From: a candidate division WOR-3 bacterium
GTDB taxonomy: Bacteria; Hydrothermota; UBA3072
DNA length: 42,307 nt
Assembly: GCA_039804165.1 (NCBI GenBank)
Contig: JBDRZZ010000016.1
Span: forward strand, 1 to 42,307
Direction of reading: 5' to 3'
Within the stretch, counting starts at the first letter, position 1. Each line of letters opens with the position of its first letter. The translations under genes were made by a program, and so were the position numbers. Positions 1 to 8,453 of this stretch are shown here, piece by piece. The notes under the pieces were generated by a model, which ran no database searches, was not told the origin of the DNA, and worked only from the letters and a program-made list of their open reading frames with translations.

Positions 1-404
1 TCCTTAAGTATGGCAAAGAAATATTTTTGCACTACGATTACAATGGGAATTATCTTGGAGAAGTTAAAGAGCCTGAGGGAATAGTTGAAGAAAGGATAAG
101 GATGCCTGATGGAAGGGAGAAGATAATCTGGAGCGAAAAACCTATTAGGATTTTTGGTGAGTATTATACTTTTAAGAAAGAAGGTAATAAATATAAAGTT
201 AAATTAGATAATAAGGAATATTATTTACCTGAGGGTTTAGACATAGGAGAGTTAAAAGGAGAGTTACGGTTCAATAAGAAAAAGCAGACACTTGAGTTGT
301 GGAAATTAGAGTATCGAGGAGAATTAGATAGCCTTGGTTACGGAGACCTTTGTATAATAAGAAGCGACATAAAACTAAAAGAGGTTGACACTAAAAAAAA
401 CTAA
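1..404 (+). CDS. C-terminal part of an unknown protein (5' truncated by window edge)
   Basis: The frame is open to the left edge of the window (codons from position 3 read LKYGKEIFLHYDYNGNYLGE), so the TTG at 27 is probably internal and the gene starts outside. The visible 130 or so residues are charged and rich in Tyr, Glu and Lys, with alternating hydrophobic stretches that suggest beta structure, and have no membrane segment. The HYDYNGNYLGEVKEPEG segment resembles strands of beta-propeller or periplasmic proteins, but I do not recognise a family. It ends in TAA just before a hairpin that could be its terminator. It lies next to gene debris and may itself be part of a decayed gene. Confidence 0.5.
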   Translation, partial: LKYGKEIFLHYDYNGNYLGEVKEPEGIVEERIRMPDGREKIIWSEKPIRIFGEYYTFKKEGNKYKVKLDNKEYYLPEGLDIGELKGELRFNKKKQTLELWKLEYRGELDSLGYGDLCIIRSDIKLKEVDTKKN

Positions 405-424
405 ACATCTGGGGTAGGATGTTT
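403..424 (+). terminator. Terminator-like hairpin after the first gene
   Basis: AAACATC (403-409) and GATGTTT (418-424) form a perfect 7-bp stem around an 8-nt loop. The stem follows an A-rich tract and is followed by TTAAATT. It overlaps the stop codon of the preceding gene. The stem is AU-rich, so strength is uncertain; the A-rich 5' side could make it act in both directions. Confidence 0.45.
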
Positions 425-439
425 TAAATTAAATATTAA

Positions 440-763
440 TTGAAATTTGAATCCGTATCTAAAGGATGTATCCTTGTTGCAGCTGCAGGTAATGACAATA
501 CCTCTCAATCTTTATATCCTGCTTCTTATTCCAAAGTAATAGGGGTTTCAGCAACGGATAAAGATGACAGAAAAGCAAGCTTTTCCAATTTTGGCACTTA
601 TGTTCATTGTTCTGCTCCTGGAGTGGGCATTTATACCACGATGTTAGATGGAGAATACGGACTTATGAGTGGGACTTCTGCATCCTGTGCCTTTGTCTCA
701 GGTATGGTAGGACTTCTTTTATCCCGAGAACCAAATCTTGCTCCAAATCAAGTAATAGATTAG
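440..763 (+). pseudogene. Fragment of subtilisin-like (S8) serine protease
   Basis: About 107 codons encode the second half of a subtilase catalytic domain. VAAAGND contains the oxyanion-hole Asn. It is followed by YPASYSKVIGVSATDKDD, SFSNFGTYVHCSAPG and the serine motif GTSASCAFVSG, where the normal GTSMA-PH-V/A-G pattern has lost the Pro and His. The catalytic Asp and His regions are absent: the frame is closed by TAA three bases before the TTG at 440, and the sequence upstream belongs to another gene. It also stops early (VID then TAG). I read it as a dead fragment of a secreted protease. No signal peptide is present. Confidence 0.75.
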
Positions 764-800
764 TATTGAGAGTGTAAGATAATACTATTCAAGGGCATAA

Positions 801-1045
801 ATTGAGGAACTTCTTTCTGGAGTTAGCTTTAGAAACATTAAACTTATTTTAGGAGATACCAATAAGTTTGCCGAAGATTATTCTCTTTTTGGCTTCCACG
901 AATTTAATACAGCCACCAAAAACTTAAAAATAGGGAAGAGCTAAAGCACAATAATTTTGTTATTTGCACACATAAATACCAGTTCGCCAATACTAAATTG
1001 GCAAGCAAGATAATCGCACCAGCATCGCTAAAAACTAATTCTTAA
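801..1045 (+). pseudogene. Remnant of an unidentified coding sequence, two frames
   Basis: Two open stretches in different frames look like one protein broken by a frameshift. Positions 801-944 encode 47 codons (including IKLILGDTNKFAEDYS and FGFHEFNTATKNLK). From about 935 a second frame continues to TAA at 1043-1045 (including HNNFVICTHKYQFANTKLAS). Both have protein-like composition and neither has a start codon with a ribosome binding site. I do not recognise the family. It may be the tail of the same decayed locus as the subtilase fragment. Confidence 0.4.
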
Positions 1046-1167
1046 TATAAGTTTTGATATAAGTTTACATAATATATCTTATCAGACATTGCTTTTTAAG
1101 CATTTTTGTGGGTTTTATTTTGGTTTAAGTTCTTTTCTTTTAATGGCTTATGGCTTTTGAGTTCGAC

Positions 1168-2850
1168 TTACCATCCGCCTCCGCCGCCTCCTCCGCTTCC
1201 GCCTCCAGAAAATCCGCCTCCTCCGAATCCGCTTGAGCTTCCTCTTGGTGAGCTTGAGGCAGCTGAAAAGGCACTTATAGAATCGCCGATTGAGTGTGAG
1301 ATATGAGTTATCTTAATGGGTCCGTAAACGCCGTATGTCTTATACCAAGTTGGAGGCATAAGTTCAAATTCTCTAAATTTTTCTGCCCATTCATCTACAA
1401 CACCTAAAGCTATTGCGTATGAGAGAAAATCAAAGAAAATTGTAGGATTCTGGTCAAGCATTTTCTTTAATCTTTCTTTCTCGACTCTTATTAGAAATTC
1501 TCTGAACCCAAGGATATCTATTAATAATTCTCTCCCTTTGGATGTTCGTTTTGGCATTATTGGTGCAAAACATATAGTTATTAAACCGCTGATTACAATC
1601 CCACCCATAATTCCAGGGATAACTGGGATTGATAAAATTGAAGAAAATATCATCCCCATAAAACCTATGATTACAGAAGAAGAACCTATACCGAGATATC
1701 TCATTCGCACTTCTATAGGATTTCCATAAAAATAGTTTTCTTCTTTTGCTAATTTATATAATTCTTCCCTTATAGAATCAACATATATATAAAATTCACC
1801 TTTTAATTTAGATAATAAAAACTCTTCTCCGCCTTTTTCTTTTAGCCCTTTTAAGAACGTCCTTAAATGCTTTTTCTCGTTTAAGTCTATGTCTTTCAAA
1901 ATCTTAATTTTATAATCTTTATTTTTAAGAAATAGAAATTTTTCTGTTTGGATTTCTTCTATTGATAGATATCCCATCCTTGCAAGATCAAATAAGATAG
2001 ATGTGATGTCTGCCATATCCACTTTTTGGTCTAATATTGTGCCTGCTTCCGCCGCAGTTAAGTTTTCGGGGGGCTTATACTTAACTGAAATGGTTCCTGT
2101 AGGGAGGTCTTTTCCCTCTTTGAGCCATTTCTTAAATAGAAAGATGAAGGATGTTAATGGTAATAAAATAGCAAATGTAAGGCCTAAGTAGTTTTTCAGG
2201 TTTAGGAAAAAATTGGTGAGAAAAGGAGGGCTAGTTAAGTAGCCTTTTGGGAATCTTATAGCAAGAGTAGTCCCATATCCCGGGTATAATGAACCTGTTA
2301 CAAAAGAAAGGGAATCGAAAGTAAGAATGTAACTTTTTATTGTTTCTTTAGAACCGTATGAACCCACGAATATTCTTATATCCTTTTCTGATAGTTTTAT
2401 TGGAGAAGGAAATATTACAGTGCAGATAGAAGAATCAATTCTGAATTCCCATCTATTCCCTGTTACATTCCAATATAATTCATCCCAATCTTTGAAGTAT
2501 CTTACTCCAAGAGCAACAGAATATTTAATTGTGTATAAGTGAATTCCAGTAATTAGCTTATTTGGATCTCCAATTCGAAGGCTTAAGTCTGTTCCTCCTC
2601 TATACCGATTTTTAGTTTGTTTTACAGAAACTTCTTCTCCATCCATTAAAATTTGATTCACATCGAAACCTAACGAATAATTATTTGTCATACCTCTAAG
2701 TTCAATAGGGATAATTCTATAAATTCCATGGTGATAACCACCTTCAAAATTTACTAATATTTTTTCCGTTATATTCAAAGAACCATCCTTATTTAATCTT
2801 ATTTCATTATCAAATAACTGTATATATAAGCCTATGAATAACAATAACAT
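1168..2850 (-). CDS. DUF2207 membrane protein with glycine-rich tail
   Basis: This 560-residue protein matches the DUF2207 layout. A short N-terminal hydrophobic signal or anchor is followed by an extracytoplasmic beta domain that begins LNKDGSLNITEKILVNFEGG. A membrane helix lies near residues 218-240, then a cytoplasmic part, and a hydrophobic hairpin near 390-430. The C-terminal tail after about residue 538 is almost only Gly and Ser and ends in Trp. Such low-complexity tails are characteristic of the family. The function is unknown. It lies 2 nt after the LemA gene, a pairing seen in many bacteria, and is the last gene of the tyrS-ftsY run. The start shown is the first ATG after the LemA stop. 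Confidence 0.85.
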   Translation of the reverse strand: MLLLFIGLYIQLFDNEIRLNKDGSLNITEKILVNFEGGYHHGIYRIIPIELRGMTNNYSLGFDVNQILMDGEEVSVKQTKNRYRGGTDLSLRIGDPNKLITGIHLYTIKYSVALGVRYFKDWDELYWNVTGNRWEFRIDSSICTVIFPSPIKLSEKDIRIFVGSYGSKETIKSYILTFDSLSFVTGSLYPGYGTTLAIRFPKGYLTSPPFLTNFFLNLKNYLGLTFAILLPLTSFIFLFKKWLKEGKDLPTGTISVKYKPPENLTAAEAGTILDQKVDMADITSILFDLARMGYLSIEEIQTEKFLFLKNKDYKIKILKDIDLNEKKHLRTFLKGLKEKGGEEFLLSKLKGEFYIYVDSIREELYKLAKEENYFYGNPIEVRMRYLGIGSSSVIIGFMGMIFSSILSIPVIPGIMGGIVISGLITICFAPIMPKRTSKGRELLIDILGFREFLIRVEKERLKKMLDQNPTIFFDFLSYAIALGVVDEWAEKFREFELMPPTWYKTYGVYGPIKITHISHSIGDSISAFSAASSSPRGSSSGFGGGGFSGGGSGGGGGGGW

Positions 2851-2852
2851 AT

Positions 2853-3404
2853 CTAAAAATCAACTTTTGGAGTAGTTCTCTCCCCCATCTCAGCTTCAAA
2901 AAATTCTCGTTTTTTAAATTTGAAAATTGAGGCGACTATATTTGAAGGAAAGGAATCAACTTTTATATTATTGTCACGAACTAAAGCGTTATAATACCTT
3001 CTTGCGTTTTGAATATCGTTTTCAATTTGAAATAGATTTTGTTGGAGTTCAAGGAAGTTTGTGTTTGCTTTTAATTCAGGATAATTTTCTGCAACTGCGA
3101 ATAGCTGGCGGAGAGCTCTGGTTAACATGGTTTCGGCTTTAGATTGTTCTATGGGTGTCTTTGCTATGGTAGTTTCTGCCCTTGCTTTTGTAATATTTTC
3201 AAAAACCTCTTTTTCGTGTTTTGCATATCCTTTAACTGTATTAACTAAGTTATGAATAAGGTCATATCTTCTTTTAAGTTGAACGTCAATGTCACTCCAA
3301 GCATTATCACAAAGATTCCTTAAGCGAATAAGAGAATTATAAGTGACAATCACAAAGATGGCACCAATAATTGCGATGAGTGTAATTCCTATAAAAATAA
3401 TCAT
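2853..3404 (-). CDS. lemA: LemA family protein
   Basis: The protein has 183 residues. One N-terminal membrane helix (about residues 2-22) is followed by the long helical LemA domain, recognisable from YNSLIRLRNLCDNAWSDIDV, LKRRYDLIHNLVNTVKGYA and the C-terminal ARRYYNALVRDNN. LemA proteins are anchored with a short outside N-terminus; their biochemical role is not settled. A strong AAAGGAGG lies 6 nt before the ATG. The stop is 2 nt from the DUF2207 gene, so the two are surely co-transcribed and probably act together at the membrane. Confidence 0.92.
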   Translation of the reverse strand: MIIFIGITLIAIIGAIFVIVTYNSLIRLRNLCDNAWSDIDVQLKRRYDLIHNLVNTVKGYAKHEKEVFENITKARAETTIAKTPIEQSKAETMLTRALRQLFAVAENYPELKANTNFLELQQNLFQIENDIQNARRYYNALVRDNNIKVDSFPSNIVASIFKFKKREFFEAEMGERTTPKVDF

Positions 3405-3417
3405 AAGTTGCCTCCTT

Positions 3418-4527
3418 TTACAGTAACTCTACAAGAGGATTTAATCCAAACCATTCTGCAGCTGTAATAACTCTTTTCCCTATCTTTTCTACGAGAATGT
3501 AAAAATCTCCCATATGTTCTTTGTAAGTTTTTTCTCTTAGTAAATGGTGATCATAAATCATAATGTCAAAATTTGTCTCTTTTATTATTCTTGAAACGTT
3601 TTCTATACATCTATCTAAATTAACTTGATTGAACATATAACCTAAAAGATACGTAGAAGGACCATCAAGAATTATCACGTTTGGATTTTCATCTATTATC
3701 CACCATGCGTAATCTTCAATGTTTGGACCCATAATGTCTGATGAGAATAAAATTTTTACTCCTTTTCTTTCTATTAAAAGAGGCTCTACCCAACCAGTTT
3801 TAGCATATTCTATTCCGTGGAAAAAAGGACCTGGAAAATAAATATTTGTTAACCCGAAACTTATAATTCCTTTTTTAATGAAATTTATTTTGGTTTTTTC
3901 TACTTCAAATTCTCTTAACCAGAGCTCTTTTTTCCAAAAAGTTGCATTGCTAAACATATTGTTTCTCCAAATTTTTAAAAGTTGTTCTCGTCTTTTACTA
4001 TAATCTCCAAAATCTTTCTTTTGCACCAATTTTAAATCCTCATAAGGATCTTTATATTCTTTCTCCTTTGGTTCTTCATATAAGTCTTTTGTATTCAAAA
4101 ACTTACCTAATATATTTATCAGGTCCTCGTACATTATTCTTGTTCTTTCCCATTGAGAGTAATTTATCCATTCATTAGGATTTTTTATATAAAGTGTTTT
4201 ATTTATATAGCTTTCTGGGAACTCTATTGGTCTTTTGTGGTGGTCGTAGTGGTAATGAGTAATTATTACTATTTCAGCCCTTTTTGTAAATTCTTTTACT
4301 CTTTTTTCCGCTGCTTCAAGAAAAAGGAGTTTTTCGTTCTCTTTTAAAGGATAGGAGGGTTGCATTATTGCAAATCCCGGATCTATAATTATTTTGACTT
4401 CTGGAGATTCAATGAATGTGCACATAGATTTTGCTCCCATTGAATCAAACCAAACTGGTGTGACTTTAAGGTTTTCTATCTCTATAGATTTATTAAGATC
4501 TTTTTTGAAATATTCTTCTGGTGTCAT
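3418..4527 (-). CDS. UPF0282-like metallo-beta-lactamase-fold hydrolase
   Basis: This 369-residue soluble protein has the MBL-fold signature. DSMGAKSMCTFIESPEVKI and IIIDPG near the N-terminus are followed by the metal motif THYHYDHH, which supplies two His, Asp and His ligands. FSSDIMGP and IYDHHLL appear later as probable further metal or substrate residues. The SMGAKSMCTF opening and HYHYDHH motif resemble the UPF0282 family, found mostly in archaea and thermophilic bacteria, whose substrate is unknown. It is longer than usual by an insertion of about 80 residues between the motif and ILFSSDIMGP. Its ATG overlaps the ftsY stop (ATGA), which suggests translational coupling. Confidence 0.8.
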   Translation of the reverse strand: MTPEEYFKKDLNKSIEIENLKVTPVWFDSMGAKSMCTFIESPEVKIIIDPGFAIMQPSYPLKENEKLLFLEAAEKRVKEFTKRAEIVIITHYHYDHHKRPIEFPESYINKTLYIKNPNEWINYSQWERTRIMYEDLINILGKFLNTKDLYEEPKEKEYKDPYEDLKLVQKKDFGDYSKRREQLLKIWRNNMFSNATFWKKELWLREFEVEKTKINFIKKGIISFGLTNIYFPGPFFHGIEYAKTGWVEPLLIERKGVKILFSSDIMGPNIEDYAWWIIDENPNVIILDGPSTYLLGYMFNQVNLDRCIENVSRIIKETNFDIMIYDHHLLREKTYKEHMGDFYILVEKIGKRVITAAEWFGLNPLVELL

Positions 4528-5414
4528 TCTTCTAAAATTGCTTCTATAAAATCTTCTGGAGAGAATGGCATTAAGTCTTCTTTTTTTTCCCCTAAACCTA
4601 TATATTTCACAGGAACTCCTATTTCGTTCACAATAGCAAAGATTATTCCTCCTTTAGCAGTCCCATCTAGTTTAGTCAAAACAATTCCTGTTATTCCTAT
4701 TTCTTCGTTAAATTGTTTTGCTTGCTGAAGAGCATTTTGTCCTGTTGTTGCGTCAATTACTAGAATAGTCTCCTGTGGTAGATCTTCTCTTTTCTTTTTT
4801 AGAACCTTTTTTATTTTTTTCATCTCTGTCATAAGGTCATTCCTTGTGTGGAGCCTACCTGCAGTATCTATTAGAAGGTAATCTACTTTTCTTGCTATTG
4901 CAGCATCTACAGCGTCAAAACAAACAGCAGCAGGATCTGCCCCATATTCTGATTTGACAATATCTGCTTCAATTCTACTAGCCCATATAGAAAGCTGTTC
5001 TTTTGCTCCAGTTCTATAAGTATCCCCTACAGCTAAAAGGACTTTTTTCCCTTCTTGTTTAAGGAGCCAACCCCTTTTCCCTATCGTTGTGGTCTTCCCT
5101 ACCCCATTGACTCCAACATATAGTTCTACAATTGGTTTATTATAAGATTTAGTTTCACAAATAGGTTTTTTGAGAATCTTTAAAAGTTCTTCTTTCAATA
5201 AAGACAAGTATCTATCTGGAGTGGTTTTTTCTAATAAATCAATCAGAGATCTTGTTGTATCAACACCAAAGTCTGCCTCTAACAAAAGATTCTCAATATC
5301 AAATAGAGCCTTTGGATCCCTTCTTCCAAAAATTGTTCGTAATTTTTTGCTAAAACTATCTCTTGTTTTTTGAAGTTTTTCTCTTAGGCTCACGAGAGAT
5401 AATTTCCCTTTCAA
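4524..5414 (-). CDS. ftsY: Signal recognition particle receptor FtsY
   Basis: FtsY is the SRP receptor GTPase that docks ribosome-nascent chains at the membrane. The 296-residue protein has the N domain followed by the G domain: P-loop GVNGVGKTTT (residues 101-110), DTYRTGAKEQL (usually DTFRAAA-EQL), DTAGR (183-187), TKLDGTAKGG (247 on) and the C-terminal GLGEKKEDLMPF. It lacks the acidic A domain, as in many bacteria. The listed start is TTG inside the preceding glycosyltransferase gene, a 59-nt overlap. GTG at 5393, giving MSLREKLQKTRDSF, fits the family better and has a distant GGGA upstream. It is transcribed with the upstream glycosyltransferase gene and the downstream UPF0282 gene. Confidence 0.95.
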   Translation of the reverse strand: MKGKLSLVSLREKLQKTRDSFSKKLRTIFGRRDPKALFDIENLLLEADFGVDTTRSLIDLLEKTTPDRYLSLLKEELLKILKKPICETKSYNKPIVELYVGVNGVGKTTTIGKRGWLLKQEGKKVLLAVGDTYRTGAKEQLSIWASRIEADIVKSEYGADPAAVCFDAVDAAIARKVDYLLIDTAGRLHTRNDLMTEMKKIKKVLKKKREDLPQETILVIDATTGQNALQQAKQFNEEIGITGIVLTKLDGTAKGGIIFAIVNEIGVPVKYIGLGEKKEDLMPFSPEDFIEAILEE

Positions 5415-6306
5415 GCCTTTTTATATCTTCAGATAAAGCAGTTAGTGCTTCAGATATAAATCCTATTGTGAAAAGAACTAATCCTGAGATAACAAGAAGA
5501 ATAACCAAATATAAGAGAGGCCTATAGCCATGGTGATAAACAAATCTTTTAATAATTCCATAAATTCCTACTATCCCTCCCAAGAGAATCATAACACTTC
5601 CAGAAGTTCCAAAAAACAAAAAAGGTTTCCTTAATAGAGAGATTTGAATCTTTACTGCTAAAAGATCCATAATTCCTATTACTACTCTTTTTTTCCCAGT
5701 ATATTTAGATTTTCCAAACAAACGTTCTCTTAAAGTAACTTTTACTTCTGAAACCTTAAACCCTTTATTTACAGCTAAGGCGACTATATAACGATGCCAA
5801 TCCTTTCTTAAGTTTATTTCTTCTAATATGTTGCTTCTCAAAGCCTTAATTGCATTTTGGTCGTGTATTGGTAGATGAAAAATCCATCTTGAAATTAAGT
5901 TATAGATAGAAGAAACAAATCTTTTTTCATAAGCTCCTTGTTTCCATCCTGTGACTATATCGTAACCTTTTTCAAGTTCATCTAAGAGCTTAGGAATGTC
6001 GTTGGGATCGAATTGGAGATCTGCATCCATAATTACTAAAATTGGCGCCTCTGAATTTCTAAAACCAGTTAATATTGCTTCTGTTTTCCCAAGATTTGTT
6101 TTGTGTCTAAGAATTCTTAGATATTTATATTCTTTCTTTAGTCTATTGCCTTCCTCAAATGTTCCATCTTCACTACCATCATCCACAATTATAACCTCAT
6201 AATTCCTTTTATCTCTCTTTACCATAGAATCTATTTCTTTCATTAAGGGAGATAAATTCTCTCTTTCGTTGTAAGCTGGGACTATAATTGAAATTTTATT
6301 TCCCAT
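5356..6306 (-). CDS. Membrane-anchored family 2 glycosyltransferase
   Basis: The 316-residue protein has a GT-A fold N-terminal half with IIVPAYNERENL, VDDGSEDGT, the LGKTEA loop and the metal-binding MDADLQFDP. Two membrane helices follow near residues 230-255 and 265-290, and a basic tail ends the protein. This layout matches the DPM1/ArnC/GtrB group that makes polyprenyl-phosphate sugars or modifies lipid-linked sugars at the inner membrane. The donor and acceptor cannot be told from sequence. The ATG follows the tyrS stop by 2 nt without a clear Shine-Dalgarno, so translation probably depends on coupling to tyrS. Its 3' end overlaps the start of ftsY. Confidence 0.88.
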   Translation of the reverse strand: MGNKISIIVPAYNERENLSPLMKEIDSMVKRDKRNYEVIIVDDGSEDGTFEEGNRLKKEYKYLRILRHKTNLGKTEAILTGFRNSEAPILVIMDADLQFDPNDIPKLLDELEKGYDIVTGWKQGAYEKRFVSSIYNLISRWIFHLPIHDQNAIKALRSNILEEINLRKDWHRYIVALAVNKGFKVSEVKVTLRERLFGKSKYTGKKRVVIGIMDLLAVKIQISLLRKPFLFFGTSGSVMILLGGIVGIYGIIKRFVYHHGYRPLLYLVILLVISGLVLFTIGFISEALTALSEDIKRLEREIISREPKRKTSKNKR

Positions 6307-6308
6307 TT

Positions 6309-7496
6309 TTATTCGACTTTAATTTTAAGAAATTTTCTTTTTCCTAATTTTATAACAGTATCCTTTTCAAAAGACAAATTCAAAGTAGAATCTACCATTT
6401 TTTTACTGTCTATCTTAAGAGCCCCACCTTCTATAAGTCTTCTTGCTTCTCCTCGGGATTTTACTAAACCTGCTTTACTAAGAAGTTCTACAATCCAAAT
6501 TTTCTCTCCTTTTTTAACTTTTATTTCTTCAATATTCTCAGGAACTTCTCTTTTTGAGAAAACTTTTATGAATTCTTCTCTTGCCCTTTTTGCTTCTTCT
6601 TTATTGTGATAATAAGAGACAATTTTTTCGGCGAGTTCTAACTTAAGATCTCGTGGGTTTTCCCCTTTTTCCAATCTTTCTTTCAAAGCTTCTAAATTTT
6701 CCTTACTGGAAGAAAGACATAATTCAAAATACCTTAAAATTAACTCATCTGGAATAGACATTATTTTTCCAAACTGTTCTTTAGGAGATTCAGCAATGCC
6801 TACATAATTTCCATAGGATTTACTCATTTTTCTCTTACCGTCTAAGCCTTCAAGGATTGGCATTAAGATAATTACTTGAGGTTCTTGTCCAAAACTCTTT
6901 TGCATTTCTCTTCCAAGGAGGTGATTCCAATGTTGATCAGTTCCGCCAAGCTCTACATCTGCTTTAACAGCCACAGAATCATAGGCCTGGAATATTGGAT
7001 AGAGAAACTCATGCAGAGCTATAGGTTGTTCGTTTTTATACCTTGTTGCAAAATCATCTCTTTCCAACATCCTTGCCACAGTTATTCGAGAAGCGAGTTT
7101 TACAATCTCTGAGGGTGTCAATTTTGTAAGCCATTCAGAGTTATATCGGACTTCAGTTTTTTCTTTATCTAAGATTTTGAAAATTTGCTCCTCATAACTT
7201 TCCATATTTCTCTTAACCTCTTCTTCACTTAAAGGAGGACGAGTTTTTGATCTTCCCGAAGGATCTCCAATCCTTGCGGTGAAATCTCCCACAATGAGAA
7301 CTGCTTTATGCCCAAGATCTTGAAAGTCTTTTAGCTTATGAAGCACAACAGCAAAACCAAGATGAATATCAGGAGCAGTGGGGTCTATTCCAAGTTTTAC
7401 TCTTAAGGGACGATTTTTTTTAAGTTTTTCCCTTAATTCTTCTTCTGTTATTACAGTATCAACTCTTGCTAATATTTTCTCTATTTCAGGGTTTAT
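6309..7496 (-). CDS. tyrS: Tyrosyl-tRNA synthetase, apparent ATA start
   Basis: Class I tyrosine-tRNA ligase of 395 residues. Visible parts are [14 protein letters not shown] (the HIGH-type motif, here HLGF), [18 protein letters not shown], the tyrosine-site region [24 protein letters not shown] (KMSKS at about 223-227) and a C-terminal S4 RNA-binding domain ([16 protein letters not shown]). The first GTG in frame (7346) falls after the HIGH motif and cannot be the start. The frame continues upstream to (I)[10 protein letters not shown], matching the usual MNPE-type beginning, and the codon there is ATA at 7496-7494, 5 nt after a perfect GGAGG. It heads the minus-strand run toward ftsY and DUF2207. 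Confidence 0.93.
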   Translation of the reverse strand: MNPEIEKILARVDTVITEEELREKLKKNRPLRVKLGIDPTAPDIHLGFAVVLHKLKDFQDLGHKAVLIVGDFTARIGDPSGRSKTRPPLSEEEVKRNMESYEEQIFKILDKEKTEVRYNSEWLTKLTPSEIVKLASRITVARMLERDDFATRYKNEQPIALHEFLYPIFQAYDSVAVKADVELGGTDQHWNHLLGREMQKSFGQEPQVIILMPILEGLDGKRKMSKSYGNYVGIAESPKEQFGKIMSIPDELILRYFELCLSSSKENLEALKERLEKGENPRDLKLELAEKIVSYYHNKEEAKRAREEFIKVFSKREVPENIEEIKVKKGEKIWIVELLSKAGLVKSRGEARRLIEGGALKIDSKKMVDSTLNLSFEKDTVIKLGKRKFLKIKVE

Positions 7497-7548
7497 TTTT
7501 ACCTCCAGGAATATAAGTTTATAAAAAGTATTATATTCCCTTTATTTG

Positions 7549-8307
7549 TCAAGGTTTTATAGAAAGAGTAAATAATCTCATCCCTTCTTTGAAAATTTTC
7601 TTTTGTAATTTTATAAGTCCTGTCTCAAAAAGAAAATTGTATACAAAATTTAGATATATAGGTTCTATAATTTTATAAAATCTTGGGAATTTGATAAAAG
7701 GGAGAACAAACTTACCCCACCCCCTAAGTTCATTTTCAATCGAATAAAGTTCTACGATTTCAAAACCAGTTTTTTTTAATAAACTTGCAATTTCTTCTTT
7801 TGAGAAATTCCTGTGTATATATTTATTCCCATAAGTTCCTTCTTTTATTCCATATTCACGTAAAGGTTTGATATCCTCATATTCAATAGCCCTTCTTAAT
7901 CTGTGGGGGACAGTAAGAAGTAGCTTTCCAGAAGGTTTTAAGATATTAAATATGTTTTTTAGGGCTTTTTCAGGAAATCTCAGATGTTCAAGAACTTCAG
8001 AAAATAAAACAAAGTCAAAAGAATTATCTCTAAAACAAAGTTCTCCTTCTATATCTAAATTAATAAGGAGTGAGAGATTTCTTTTCTTTTTAGCTTTTTT
8101 AAGCTTTTCTATTGAGATATCCGCACCTATTATATTTTCTTTTAAATATCTTCCTTCTCCACACCCAATGTCAATTATAAGCCCTTTTTCTCTTTTTAAA
8201 TATTCTTTAATTAGTTTTTCTCTAATGCGACTGTTAGGTTTAGAATAATTTATTTTTTCTTCAGGGTAATACTTCCCAATGAGTTCGTAAAACTTTCTAT
8301 ACTCCAT
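7549..8307 (-). CDS. SAM-dependent class I methyltransferase
   Basis: The 252-residue protein has a Rossmann methyltransferase core: IIDIGCGEGRYL (motif I, about residues 44-55), GADISIEKL, then FDFVLFSEVLEHLRFPEKAL and LKPSGKLLLTVPH. This matches the Methyltransf_11 type; the substrate cannot be identified. A longer frame reaches 8352 but would begin inside the tRNA gene, so I start at the ATG at 8307. That ATG is 15 nt after the tRNA 3' end with no Shine-Dalgarno, so the message may come from the tRNA transcript after processing. The last stop codon overlaps a TTGACA that could serve tyrS. Confidence 0.85.
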   Translation of the reverse strand: MEYRKFYELIGKYYPEEKINYSKPNSRIREKLIKEYLKREKGLIIDIGCGEGRYLKENIIGADISIEKLKKAKKKRNLSLLINLDIEGELCFRDNSFDFVLFSEVLEHLRFPEKALKNIFNILKPSGKLLLTVPHRLRRAIEYEDIKPLREYGIKEGTYGNKYIHRNFSKEEIASLLKKTGFEIVELYSIENELRGWGKFVLPFIKFPRFYKIIEPIYLNFVYNFLFETGLIKLQKKIFKEGMRLFTLSIKP

Positions 8308-8322
8308 AAAATATATAAAAAA

Positions 8323-8396
8323 TAGCGGCGCAGGGACTCGAACCCCGGACACGTGGATTATGATTCCACTGCTCTAACCAGCTGAGCTACGCCGCC
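8323..8396 (-). tRNA. tRNA with CAU anticodon (elongator Met or Ile2)
   Basis: Read on the minus strand it folds as a full cloverleaf of 74 nt: acceptor GGCGGCG with CGCCGCT, D-arm GCTC-AGCTGGTTA-GAGC, anticodon arm GTGGA-ATCATAA-TCCAC with CAT at 34-36, T-arm CGGGG-TTCGAGT-CCCTG, discriminator A. CCA is not encoded. The three G:C pairs and 1-72 mismatch of initiator tRNA are absent, so it is elongator Met or the lysidine-modified Ile2 that reads AUA. Pair 1-72 is G-U, which is unusual. A promoter sits directly upstream. Confidence 0.93.
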
Positions 8397-8405
8397 TTAA
8401 CTTAA

Positions 8406-8433
8406 ATTATATTGAAATAAATAAGAAAGTCAA
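8406..8433 (-). promoter_or_regulatory. Promoter of the tRNA/methyltransferase unit
   Basis: On the minus strand, TTGACT (8433-8428), a 16-nt spacer and a consensus TATAAT (8411-8406) lie 9 nt before the first tRNA base, so transcription should start 2-3 nt before the mature tRNA. Confidence 0.75.
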
Positions 8434-8453
8434 GCTTTTATTTAAGAGCAACC

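Noticed and set aside
1106-1306. Plus-strand proline-rich open frame
   Set aside because: It is the antisense of the Gly/Ser tail of the DUF2207 protein; the proline run is simply the complement of Gly codons.
7524-7552. TTGACA overlapping the methyltransferase stop as the tyrS promoter
   Set aside because: The TATAAT nearby is only 11 nt away and the hexamer at 17 nt (ACTTTT) is poor, so I did not list it as a promoter.
8308-8352. N-terminal extension of the methyltransferase (MSGVRVPAPLFF)
   Set aside because: It lies within the tRNA T-arm and acceptor; this peptide is a well-known artefact of reading through tRNA genes.
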